Source: Jackrogersella multiformis (lineage: Eukaryota; Ascomycota; Sordariomycetes; Xylariales; Hypoxylaceae). Taken from it: a DNA stretch of 64,000 bases. Of the stretch, positions 21,666-32,765 are shown in pieces; the stretch's first letter is position 1, and each line of letters begins with the position of its first letter. The position numbers and the translations under genes are program-made. The stretch lies in assembly GCA_902806575.1 (NCBI GenBank), contig CADCXD010000007.1:682001-746000 (forward strand), written 5' to 3'. The notes under the pieces are model-generated. The model was not told where the DNA came from. It worked only from the letters and a program-made list of their open reading frames with translations, and did no database searches.

Positions 21666-22304
21666 TTAATCGTAAACGTGCACGCCGGGTTCGTATGCTG
21701 CTGCATTGTCCCAGGGATCAAGTGGGTGTTGTGGTGGCGGTGGAGGGCCGCCGAGTTGGATAAAACCGCCTTCAAATCCTGCATGCGCAGCGGCCGGAGG
21801 AGGAGGCGGGGGTGGTGGTCCATGGAAGCCGTGGTGTTGGAATGGCTCTTGATGGAATGGCTCTTGGTGGAAATGTTCTTGGTGGAATTGAGGTTCAAGA
21901 TTAGGAGGTCTCGGCTGAAATTGTTGATTTTGGAATCTGCCTGGGCTAACATTGCCGGCGCTAGAACGAGAACTGGAACGGGAGCTAGCTGCGCTGCGGC
22001 CTGAACGAGGTTTGGAGTTGGGGTGGCGCTTCTTCTTGAAGATTTGAGCGAACGGCCCGCTCAACATATGGGCAGCGAATCGCTTGCGTGTGTCATCGCG
22101 CTCGTCCACATAACGAGTCACGGCGCCTCCCACGCCGTAAAATCCCCAGGGGTCGTCTCTCCAGACGAAGGAATCCGAGTCCGAAGAGGACCATACTGAA
22201 TATCCGGAATCTTCCGAACCGACAGACCCCGAGCGCGCTGAGTATAACGACGACGTGTCTGAGCCGTAAGACTCATTTCGTCGGATCTGTGGGCGTTGGT
22301 TCAT
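21666..22304 (-). CDS. Low-complexity Ser/His/Pro-rich hypothetical protein
   Basis: Single frame of 212 aa starting MNQRPQIRRNESYGSD. The N-terminal third is Ser-rich. A short central block (WGFYGVGGAVTRYVDERDDTR) looks structured and might be conserved. Then comes a basic Ser/Arg stretch, four imperfect repeats of the type FHQEP (encoded by tandem DNA repeats around 21830-21895), a polyproline run and a final HPLDPWDNAAAYEPG. The coherent reading frame through repeat-rich DNA and the conserved-looking centre support a real gene. I do not recognise the family; the protein is probably mostly disordered. Confidence 0.6.
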   Translation of the reverse strand: MNQRPQIRRNESYGSDTSSLYSARSGSVGSEDSGYSVWSSSDSDSFVWRDDPWGFYGVGGAVTRYVDERDDTRKRFAAHMLSGPFAQIFKKKRHPNSKPRSGRSAASSRSSSRSSAGNVSPGRFQNQQFQPRPPNLEPQFHQEHFHQEPFHQEPFQHHGFHGPPPPPPPPAAAHAGFEGGFIQLGGPPPPPQHPLDPWDNAAAYEPGVHVYD

Positions 22305-23523
22305 AGTGGCAGATGGTGGGATGAAAGCTACCTATCTAGCTTTATACCTAGAGGTATTAGGTACTGTTGTAGCTCAAGTTTGGGGGCCGAAGCTGCGGTG
22401 TTGATGGCGAATATAAGCCAAGCCCTGACTGTCTAAAACAAGGGTCCACTTTGTGGCGAGTGTATATGCAAATTAATCAAAACAAGATCGTGACTACCTA
22501 TGGAGGAGGTTAGAACGGTAAAAAAAAAATGAAGCGAGCAGGTGAGGATGGGATCCTGCTTCTCAGGGGGGAAGAGGCGGTATAGACACTGTTAAATATT
22601 TTGACGGACAGTGTGCAAAAATCGTCCAGGAGGCTCCCAGGCAGGGCAGAGCAGTTCTGCCTATCAGGACGCTGTTCGTGTGCTCGGGCGATGATTCCCA
22701 TGCACCTTATGCATTTAGGTATACGCTGCGGATGGGATTGGTGGGGTGGTAAGCCACGGTGAGCAAAACTATCGATTCGACAAGAACTGACAGAAATTGT
22801 AGCTAACTGCAGTCGATTTCTAAATAGGTAAGCTCGCAGCAGCTCGACGTCAACAGCATAGGTGTTGCGTCACTGGTCGAGAGCAGTTCTTGCAGTTCAC
22901 GGCCAGGGCAGCCTCATCCCCCTCACGGCCAGTCGGTGAGCCAGTCAGAGAGCCAGTTAGAGGGCCAGCCAGAGTGCGTTGCCCTACTTCTCCCTCAATT
23001 GGAGGGTGTGCTCGCATGGCTACACTTACCTTATGTAGCTGGGTAGGTACCTGACCACTGACTCGACTCGGATCACGAACCAAGAGAACAAAACAGCCAC
23101 CTCGCCCCGTTTCTTGGGTCAGGACCGGGGTATATCAGCTGCATGAGAGTCAAGACTGAATGAAACCTCATCCACTGCCTCCTACGCCCAGGTCTGCCCA
23201 CCAATTGAGCCTCATCGCCCGGCTCACCAGGCAGGATTCTAGGGTTCTGGGGTTCTGGGGAAGTAAGGCATGTGGTCACTACCTAACGTGTAGGTAGTGA
23301 GGGAATAAACACCCCATAAGACTTGACGATGGAGATGATGGGGTGATGGGGTAAAGAACGAAAGACGATGAGGGGGAAGATTCTCTCCACCCCCCATGTT
23401 CCCCGGCCCCGAAAGGATTGGACAACGATTGTCAGTGATAGTTACTTTACCGGCCGCGTTCCGACGAATATGATTGGTAATTAACGATCCAGTTTCAAAC
23501 TTCAAAAAACCCCTCGATGGATA

Positions 23524-23561
23524 CCTACCTAGGTACCTGTATAAATAGGTACCTAGGTAGG
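23524..23561. repeat. Perfect 15-bp inverted repeat of ACCT/AGGT words
   Basis: Left arm CCTACCTAGGTACCT (23524-23538) and right arm AGGTACCTAGGTAGG (23547-23561) are exact reverse complements around an 8-nt loop GTATAAAT. Each arm itself contains the self-complementary CCTAGG. Confidence 0.9.
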
Positions 23562-24051
23562 ATTTCGATTCCGGGGTGCAGTTGACAATGCTGTTGGTAA
23601 TGCAGTTGACGATGCACCGTGTCGACCGAATCGATATGATAGAGAGTATGAAGCCTCGTCTAGTTACGAAAGTGAAGCTTACCTGTTATATATGCAGGTG
23701 TATATGCGCTTTATTTTACTTTGCATTCTGGTGTTGCCCACCTTGTCAATTGACATGTCAGACGAAGCGTACAATAACGGCAATTAAGTAGGTAGGTACC
23801 TAATGTTATGTATAATCGAAGAAATTTCAATATTTAAATATGGAACGAGGTATGCTGGTATTATGTCCGGGAATAAATTTATGAGATGTGATACCTCTAG
23901 GTACCTACTAGGTAGGTATCACATTAACCCCCACCTTATTTTATTTTACTTTCCACGAAAATAACAACTTAGCACAGGGGGTACCCTAGGAACCCAGGTA
24001 ATTAGGTAATACAATTTCTTACCTAATCGTAGCATCAATAGTGTACCTAAA

Positions 24052-24077
24052 TACCTACCTAGATACCTAGGTAGGTA
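24052..24077. repeat. Perfect 11-bp inverted repeat of ACCT/AGGT words
   Basis: TACCTACCTAG (24052-24062) and CTAGGTAGGTA (24067-24077) are reverse complements separated by 4 nt. Confidence 0.85.
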
Positions 24078-24413
24078 CTCGACAAAAGTATTACCTACAT
24101 GTACCTAAGTTAAGCATCTATATACATATAACCTACCGGTAAGTAGACCCCCTATATGAGGTGTTTACATATTGAGATTAGTTACGTATGATATGGTACA
24201 TTAGGTATTTAAATATAATACTACGAATACCTAACTCCATAAACACCAACTGCATAGAGGGAAATTCATATCTAGATGACCTGATATAAAATATCCTTTC
24301 TCGGTGATTCTTCTCGTGATCCTTCTCTTAGGAGTATCTCACCAAATGCGAAGGGGTGCATTTCACGGAGTCTCCTAATCTCTAATGAGACCATCTTTGA
24401 TCCAGCTCTATGT

Positions 24414-25831
24414 CTACCGTAAGGTACCTTTGGCTACCCTGTTACAAAGATTAAGCAGGACGTTGGCAGCCCACTCGAAATCGGCTCGGTCAAGATAAAT
24501 CTGACTGGAGACCCTGACCCAAAACGCGCCTGCGTAGTATCTCGTCGCTAAGAAGGTGTCGAATTCATCCACCGTCATTTTGGTAATCCAGTCAGCCACA
24601 GCCTTGGCTTCGTTTGCTGGAATAGTACCAATCTGCCTCCCTTCCTCCGGCCCTTCTACCACTTCTAGGGGAAGCCTCACGTTGGTAAAACAGCAATTTC
24701 GAAGCGTTCCCAGCTTGTTCTCGAGGACGTCTGTCCCCATCATTGTCGCCATCAACTCCCCACCTTCTCTTGCCATATTCATACAATAGCTCCGCACCCG
24801 CTCTTCGCCTCCGCAAACCTGGTCTCGAAATCGCAATGCCCCTATGACACATATGTATGGAGTAGTATCTATCGTAGATACCTTCTCGAACAATTCAACA
24901 AAATAATTCGTTTGGCTTTGCGCCTCTCGTTGGGCCTTCGGTTGATATCCTTCCGCAGTTGGGCAGCTCGTCCTAATTAGAGCCTGGTTGCGATAAGGCA
25001 CATGTAGTACTGCGCATCCACGAGGCACCATGAGCCACCTATATATACTCAGCTTGCAGAAAATAATTACGGGGGTTAAGGGGAGTATGAATCAAAGAAC
25101 AAATACGGAAATGGATATGCTGACTTGTAGCAGTTGCTGATAAAGAAATCTGGCCCAACGCGAGTCAGATGGCATAAGTCGATGTGGCCTATCCCATGCG
25201 CACCATCTATGCAGCTAAGTATGCCATATTCTCTACATATAGGTACTAGATGTTCCCATGGAAAACAAACCCCTGGGAAAGTGAGAACTGTATCAAACAT
25301 GGCTAGCTTGACTGATTTGCCTTGACTCTCGATCTCGAGGATTGCCGTGCGAAATCTATCAAGAATATCTTCATCTTCAACTGGGTAGATCAAGTCGATA
25401 CAGTATCCTTCGACACAGGTAGTCTCCTTTAGAGATTCGATAGTCTTGAGGCAGGCATCATAAATAGTACTGAAATACAATATGACGTCGCCATGTTTGT
25501 ATTTCAAGTTCCTCAAGACGGTATTGATTGCAGTAAGGGCATTGGGCACGAGAACCACCTCGTCGGTTTCTGCTCCCAGTAGTGGAGCGATGACTTCTCT
25601 TGCCTCTCGCAGGAGTCTGGGATAGGTGAATCTAATGAATGTATCTGGTCTGGCTTCTGTCTCGCACTGTAGTCTCCGTCGATACTCTCGAACGTACGAG
25701 GGGAAGGCCCCGAATGATCCATGATTTAATGGAGTGTAGGAGGTAGCGAAGTTGAAGTGAGTCCGGCGCATTTCTCTTCCAAATGGCACCATGGTAGCTG
25801 TTGTCGGCAGCTCGTCATGAAGCATCCTCAT
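24414..25831 (-). CDS. Class V PLP-dependent aminotransferase, isopenicillin-N-epimerase-like
   Basis: Two exons, 25831-25125 and 25038-24414, 443 aa, with an 86-nt intron (GTCAGC...ATAG, phase 2) that splits the codon of the predicted PLP lysine, Lys236. The join restores FFISNCYKWLMVPRGCAVLHVP, typical of fungal IPN-epimerase-like proteins. Other landmarks are LNHGSFGAFP near the N-terminus, PNALTAINTVLRNL (cofactor phosphate region) and IDGAHGIG with the PLP-N1 Asp. Family members include cysteine desulfurase-like enzymes, L-cysteine desulfhydrase-like proteins and epimerases; the substrate cannot be deduced. The gene is isolated, with 2.1 kb of repeat-rich DNA on one side and 3.3 kb on the other. 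An upstream Met at 25831 is taken as start; MVPFGREMRR, 13 codons further in, is an alternative. Confidence 0.85.
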
Positions 25832-26158
25832 ATTAAGGGTTACCTATCCGAGTTTGGGAGTGCCCGAGTTTAGGACTGATACCTAATCTTTAACCCCCTG
25901 CGACGGCAGATCAAGATTCGGGGGTAAAAGCTTAGAGGCTCCTCAGTCCTGACCTGGGGTGGCCTCGCCGTCCTAGGAGGTAGCTAGAGAGATATAAGTT
26001 TCAACCTACCTAGGTACTTTTTTAGGTAAGTAGGTCGGTATTTCGGTGACTAACCCGAGTTTCAAAACAGTTAGAGAGCTAAGCTTAAAGAAAGTTAAAG
26101 AGACATAATATGTTTTAATCGTAACTAATCGAATGGATGTCGCACAAATAGGTAGAGG

Positions 26159-26176
26159 TACCTACCTAGGTAGGTA
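26159..26176. repeat. 18-bp perfect palindrome
   Basis: TACCTACCTAGGTAGGTA, self-complementary over 18 bp. Identical copies are at 28555-28572 and 56979-56996. Confidence 0.92.
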
Positions 26177-28554
26177 TTAACTAACGGGTTTGATTGTTGA
26201 TCGTGGCAGTTCCTGTCGAAGATTGTTATTTCATTAAGCCGAGCATAGTAAGGCTTATTCTGAATGTCGTAGTAGCAACCACAATCACACGTGAGCATGA
26301 CATTCATCCCCCATCCCTTAAAATTTATAATTGTCATATTGAATAAAAGGTACCTACCAACCAACCTAGAATCATGACAAACCTTTAATCATCATATTTT
26401 TAGCACATAGGGTCCTCATAACCTACCTAGTGTAGGTACCTAAGCCTCTCCGGCATTTGCTTAAGGTACCTAGGTATCCGGTACTTATATCGATCATATC
26501 TGTAATCTGAAGTTGTCACGAGCTTCAGAGCTGACCTTGTTTTAATAACACGGAGGATTGTCATATGTTAGGTAATCTTTACATCCGTGATGCTCAAAGC
26601 ACGGCATGTTTAAAAAGACGGTAAAATTCAACTAGCGGATACCTACCAGGTATACATAGTACTCGAAATGGAAGGTAGGCTAGGTATGTAGCTAGATTGT
26701 TCCAAGACAAGATTGATCGGATTCCTTTCCTAATTCGAACAGGAAGCAACGTGCCGTTGTCAACGGATATCTACACTAGTGTACTAGGTAAGTACGTGCA
26801 TGGAATGAGGTACCTATGCTATTTCTCATCTCGGTTTAGCTTTTCTCGTAACTCGGTGTTTGTGTTTCTTCCGACTCCATACACTTAGGTATCTACACTA
26901 GTGTAGTGTAGGAAGGTTTGCTCCTTTGCGGCGATATTATGATAAGAATATGCGCATTATTCTTATTGTTACCTAGGTACCTAGGTAGCATCCTATTACA
27001 AACTTCATTTTTACTATGCTTTCTAGTATTGTATGTAGGGTTATAATACCTTGACGATCACCGGCCGTTCCTGTCTTCATCATCTGCAAGTTGGAACTAA
27101 ATGCGACAATGCCCAGGTGTAGGTAGGTACATATGTACCAGCCTAGGATGTACCTAGGTACCGTGTAGCTAAGATGCTAAAATGGCTTGATCTATCATAG
27201 GTACCTACCTAAGGTAGGGAAGCAAGTGCCGGAGCCCGGCCCAGGGTACAGTGGAACTTCCAAACTGAGCTAAACTTTTAAAGTTGACGGACTCCATACT
27301 GTGGGCACGAACTTAATGGTACCTACAGTAGCTTAATAACTGGCACATGTAAACAACACTGTATAAGATCGTACGAACACGGTCTTACTGGAAAGATCCG
27401 AGCAAATGACATGACACTGCACACAAAAACAAAAAACAAAAACAAAAAATTGCAACGGTCGATACCCACGTTCGATCTTTAAACACCCAAGTCTAATAAA
27501 AAACTAGGTACCTAGGTACCTAGGTAGGCAAGAATCAAGGCATAACCACCGCAGACACACTACACAAACACAAACATGCTTCGGCCCCACTTCATCTGGA
27601 ACGTTAAAAGAATGCTTCCTTCCGGCTGTATTGCTAATACCTTAGTGTTGGCCCAACCGAAATCTATCCATACTTCCCCCCTCACTGCCTTTACATAGCA
27701 TCGTGCCGTCCGTTGCCGGGGAATATCGCGACAAGAATTCGTCCTTCTATACGTACAGCGTTAAATAGGCTCAAATGGACATATTGCCGTCATCACAGAG
27801 CATTTTAAATTGCCTTAGGTACTTACACATTGATGCCATCTTATAACATCATGGTGAATTGCGTTCGATGATAGAATCCCTACCTCACATTCTAACAATG
27901 GTAAAATATGGTAACCCTCGGAGAACGATATTAACGGGGACAACCACTGAGGACACGGTACTCGAACGAACTCTATGTTCTATTCCCCCTTCCTGGTTTT
28001 TTTATGTCTTCGCACATTTAACAATAACCTAAAGTTCCATCGCCAAGAGATCGAATGGCGCTCCGATGAGTATGATGACCGAGAATGAATTGGCGAGACC
28101 AACCAGTATCCAACTTTGAATACCTACTAATCCGTTTTCTTTTGGCTGCTTCTCACCAAGTTTCAAGCACCTATCCACATTTATATACTGATAGTGTTGA
28201 TAGTATACATGGGTAAAGTATGCTATAAGCCAGGAAGTATGACAACCTTGGAAGTTTTGAGAAAATCTATTCCTAATGTTGTATTATTCAAGTTAAAGCC
28301 TGTAGTAAGTACATTATCTTTGCACAACATTAAATGGGAAGCATCCATGGACCTCATGGGACCTTGGAAAGCAGCTGCCCTCCATCGGTCCATCCCATTC
28401 TTATCCAAACCACCGATGGAAGGAGAAGAGAAGAGAGGGAAAAAAAAGTATGTATGGATGTCCACTGTCCATTGTCTCGTGCATGTACCTAGGTATGTAC
28501 CTACTAGTGTAGTGAGGTAGTGTAGGCTAGGTAGGTACCTAGTGTATATTGTAG

Positions 28555-28572
28555 TACCTACCTAGGTAGGTA
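28555..28572. repeat. 18-bp perfect palindrome, second copy
   Basis: TACCTACCTAGGTAGGTA, identical to 26159-26176. It sits in a cluster of related words from 28483 to 28575. Confidence 0.92.
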
Positions 28573-29133
28573 TGGATGTAATGAGCCAATCAGGCTAGAC
28601 TCCATGGCTTTGAACTGGCTTTGAACTACCTACATACAGGGCTATCCGCCCAAGCACCTGCCCCGCCCATCAATTGGAAGTCCGAAACCCACTAGGCCCA
28701 GCATTGGTTCCCCCCCTGATTTGTACTGGGGCTCCCTCTGCACGAACCTGTAAAGGCCACTAGCCGCTGGAACTAGAACAGCCGTTTTCCACTTACCTAC
28801 ATCCATCCATCGCTGAACCATCCAACCATCCAACCGTCCAACTTGCCTTGCCGGCTGGAATCCATATCCATTCAACTCATCTAACCACTAACCACCAACC
28901 ACCAACCACTAACAACTATCCATACAACCGACAACTTGCAATTGGGATTTTCGATCGACCGAATTCGAACACACGTTGGAAAGACATAAGCTACTCTTGG
29001 TCGATTTTAATCCGTATACTCGATGACATTCTGGGGACGAGATTGTCGTCGTTGGTCGTGCTTCTGATGCTGCACGGCGTCCCTGTCCCTTCTTCGCACG
29101 TACAAAGGCGCTACCTAGGAACCTCTCACAACA

Positions 29134-31550
29134 ATGGGTGCCATCGACGACAACAAATCCTCCGAGTTGGGTCGTGGCTCATCAATCAGAACATCGGTGA
29201 GGTTTTCCAACATACAAGGCGACGATGACGACTATGACCTGCAGGCGATGGGAATTGCCGATGGCTTTCGTCCGGTAGAAGTGACACATGCTGAAACCTT
29301 GGGGCCTACGATGACCACGACGCTGCATCAAGATGCTACGACAGGACAGATGCCGCCACAAAGGCCGTCTAGTATTACAAAGCCGCACCGGAGGAATGAA
29401 TCTTTGTCCTTGCAACACGATGGGTCGACGACCGAGTCGGATAGCGATAGAATGGGTTTCGATAGAACACCAAGCAGAGTCTCGACTGTCTCGACGACGT
29501 CGCCTTTCGTTGATTCCGAGGACCCGTACGAAGGCCCGTCTGGCCCCTCACACCCGTACCAGATGTATCCTCAAAATGTTAGATTAACACGAACGGCTAG
29601 TCTTGCGACCACATCAACCGCCCCTATTTCTGAGCGGTCGTATAATGGACCTCGGGGGCCGGCGCATCCGTACGGCATGTATCCGCAGAATACAATCCCG
29701 GAAGCAGATGGCATACCTAATCGAACGGCGCAAGCAGAAATCAATATCGGATTTCCTGGGACGACGGATAATTATCAACGAAGAATTGGGCCAGAAGGAG
29801 AAGATGTGGCAGATCTGATTGGCCCTGATGGTCACACGGAACAGTTACCTCCTTACACCAGGTATCCAGAGGAGACGTACACAAGGAAAGCATTAGGCAT
29901 AGAAACACCCCAGCCGGCGCCTGTGCCAGTGCAACCGATGTTGGCCATCCCAGGCGCTGGAGGTATTGGGGTGGCTACTCGGGATCCTGAATTCGCGTCT
30001 ACCGAGGATCTAGGCTCCTTGAACTCGCCTCAGTCTCGGCAATCCGTCCGGAGTTTCACATCTGATGGCAGCCGACGTGAGCTAACCGCTACCACTCGGT
30101 CAGATCAGGAAGTTACAAACGAAAAAGGATCGACTAAGGACTGGCAAGTAACCGCCAAGAGGAGGGTTTGGGGTATTGTTCCATGCTGGGCAATTGTTCT
30201 AGCAGCTGTTGTGCTCGTCTTGATGGGAACTATCCTCGGAGCTGTCATTGGCACGCTCTTGAACCCCCATAAGAAAGGACCGCCTCCAGACAAGTAAGGA
30301 ACTGTCCGCGACTTACTACTACCCCGTAGTGCTCTACCAGCTTTCAATGCTAACTTGCTACTAGAATGCCGTCGCCGGCAGAATCTCCGGGCAACTGGGA
30401 TACACAACCCCTTAGTACTCTACCTCCTGATTTACCACCCCTGCCAACGGGGAATTTTTCCATGCTCCTGGGTAGAAACAATCGAATATCCAATACCTGC
30501 TTCAGTGATCCGACGCTAGCCCAGGCGTGGAGTTGCGATCTTACATTCTTCCAGCTCAACATGCGAGTCGAGAAACTACTTAATCAGCCAAACACATCTG
30601 ACTATTCCTTTGGTTTCTTCTATAACGAAACCTACAGTTTAAAAAACAATGTTTACACCTATGGAGTGCAGCCACCCGATCTGACTGACTTGAAATTAAA
30701 GCTCGTCAGCGACGTTTTCGAGACTCCCCGAGGCCCGGCGTGGAATTTTGAGGTTTCTTATAATAAAACAGCCATCATCCCTGAGCCGTTTATAAATTAT
30801 AACCCGGATTCTCCCTCGACTTCTGACTCATCGAACCCAGAACGCCGTCGAATGATGTTTGGTGGTGGCGATGTCAAACGTAAGGGCGTAATGGCCCAAC
30901 CCGGTGATAAACCATGGATTTGTTATTGGAACGATACTATCTTGGAAACCTTCATATATGCGGGCCAGAATAATAGCTTCAGTCGACCGATCGACCCGGG
31001 CTCAATGACAACCCCCCCTACGATATCCGCGATCGAAAACGTTTCAGATGGCCCATCCGCAACACCCACTTCAGGTGCCCCGGCGGACGCTGAAAGCAGC
31101 GAGTTCGGGCCTTCGCGGGGACCTTTCGGTAACTCTCAGGATCTCCATACCACCACGGCCGTCGACGGCCTTCCCATAACCACAACTGCTTCCGCTTCGG
31201 CTTCATCGTCAGCCAATGGCTTCAACAAGGACCTCCCTATGCCTAACAATCCGCCTATGCCTTACAGTCCGTACCCGCGGGTTGTCAAACTTGAGGAGCG
31301 CCGCAAGGCTGGATCTACGACAGTCAAGCCGTTGTGCCGTCAGTATCAAATTACTGGCGACAACCAAGAGGCGGTCCCGGTGAGGGATGCGAACGGAAAT
31401 CATATCGTAGTCTACATCGATGAAGACGAAGGAGGCGATGACGAACCAGGGAAACCGAAACGCAACGCTATAGATCACTACATTGGGACCCGCAACAGTG
31501 CCAAGGGTACCGACATGAGCGATTGCGGTTGCATATGGTGGCTCTCCTGA
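29134..31550 (+). CDS. Single-pass membrane protein, DUF7820-like
   Basis: Two exons, 29134-30293 and 30365-31550, joined by a 71-nt GTAAGG...CTAG intron (phase 2), 781 aa. The N-terminal 345 residues are polar and probably disordered and contain two copies of an SGPSHPYQMYPQN / RGPAHPYGMYPQN repeat. One transmembrane helix follows (CWAIVLAAVVLVLMGTILGAVIGTLL, about 352-377). The extracytoplasmic part has a conserved-looking domain starting LPTGNFSM and containing NTCFSD, AWSCDLTFF and WICYWNDT, with paired cysteines and several N-glycosylation sequons (NTSD, NKT, NNS). The C-terminal region is Ser/Pro-rich and ends SDCGCIWWLS. This resembles a widespread Pezizomycotina family; no biochemical role is known to me. 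The exon-exon join PPPDKMPSPAESPG keeps one continuous frame. Confidence 0.82.
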
Positions 31551-32765
31551 ACGCCGGAGGGTTGCGTGTAGCGTTTATAATTATTGTCTTTGAATCTTCA
31601 AATGTGTTTAAGCGAAGGAAATGGGGATTGCTGTACATAGCATCTATTGTCTCACGAGACGGCGCATATACATTCCGGCGTTCAGGGGGCATCTCGCTCA
31701 CAGGTCTATGGGGGTTATTTGTCCTTTTATTTTTCTACTTGCCAAAAGGAGAACAGCGGGTAATCTATCCCCTATTTCTCTCTGTCTCTTTCCATCGAAG
31801 CTCCCACACTGTCCACGGCGCGCTCGGGGTGGGAGGGGGCTACGGCGTTGGGTATACGACGACGGGGAAGTCATGCTTTTCGAAGGCCTCGGCTACGCGT
31901 ACTGTTAATAGGATCGGCATATTTCTTCTCCTGTTGTCATTTTTATATACATGTGTCATATATATAGCCCATCCATCTATCGAGATACCTAAACTAGTAC
32001 GGATATGAAATGTTTTAGATGAAGGTTTTTGCTAAGTTGTGTGTGTGTGTGTGTGGGTGAGTGGAGACTTAATGGAAATCTATGGGTTGGTGAGGAGGCT
32101 CAATGGTTGCGTTTGGGTCGGTCTGTTGGGTGCGGCCTATGGGAAGGGGGCTGGTGAGAATTCGGGTCGGATGGGGTGATGTAGGTATGATACGTAATCT
32201 GCTATGGTTGACTGTTGGCTCTTGGTGTATAAGGTTATTATGTATCCGTGGATGCGTTTGGCGGTCTAAGGGCAGCCATGCTATAACTTGAAAATAAAGG
32301 TTTATATATATAAGCTACCTAGGTACGTACACAAGCGATTTGTTAGACAACATTACAATCAGGGGTAAATTAATATATCTTATTTATTTTCTGTCACTTT
32401 TGGTCATGCATGTGCTTATGTCGAGCCTACGTAGAAGTCGTTTTGGTCAGAGTCCACGCGTGAGGTCTGGGTATCGACCTAGGTATCGATAGAATAGCTA
32501 GTCCAGGACTTGAGGCTATGTGCTAAGATATAGGTAGACAGGGTCGTGAATGAACTGGATATTGGATGTTAATAAGCTTAGTTTCATCTGTTATTTTGGG
32601 GCATTATATAGATATATAGGCTACATTTCTCAGTCTCTAGTGGCACGTTCCAAGAATAATATAAAAGGGGTATCTTCAATACTTTATAAGCTTAGAACTT
32701 CGACTGTTACCTCATCCCGTTCTGTTCCAGGCCCAAGGGACTAGATATAGAAAACCACTCTACCA
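31551..32765. other. Convergent intergenic region
   Basis: 1.2 kb between the stop codons of the DUF7820-like and CCDC174 genes. It holds a (TG)9 microsatellite at 32038-32055 and ACCTAGGTA words near 32320 and 32480. No gene recognised. Confidence 0.5.
32038..32055. repeat. (TG)9 microsatellite
   Basis: Nine uninterrupted TG units in intergenic DNA. Confidence 0.9.

Larger units (their letters stand above)
22305..24413. other. Gene-poor region with palindromic repeats
   Basis: 2.1 kb without a gene. Around 22915-22980 there is a degenerate GCCAGT(C/T)AGAG repeat. From 23520 the ACCTAGGTA words become dense, including the perfect inverted repeats at 23524-23561 and 24052-24077. Confidence 0.5.
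25832..29133. other. Long gene-poor region
   Basis: 3.3 kb with no supported gene. Very rich in ACCTAGGTA words, including exact 18-bp palindromes at 26159-26176 and 28555-28572 and clusters at 26969-26989, 27119-27217 and 27505-27530. An A-rich (CAAAAA)n tract lies at about 27423-27449. Short frames at 26125-26364 and 28194-28520 have no recognisable features. The last 250 bp is the leader of the next gene. Confidence 0.5.
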
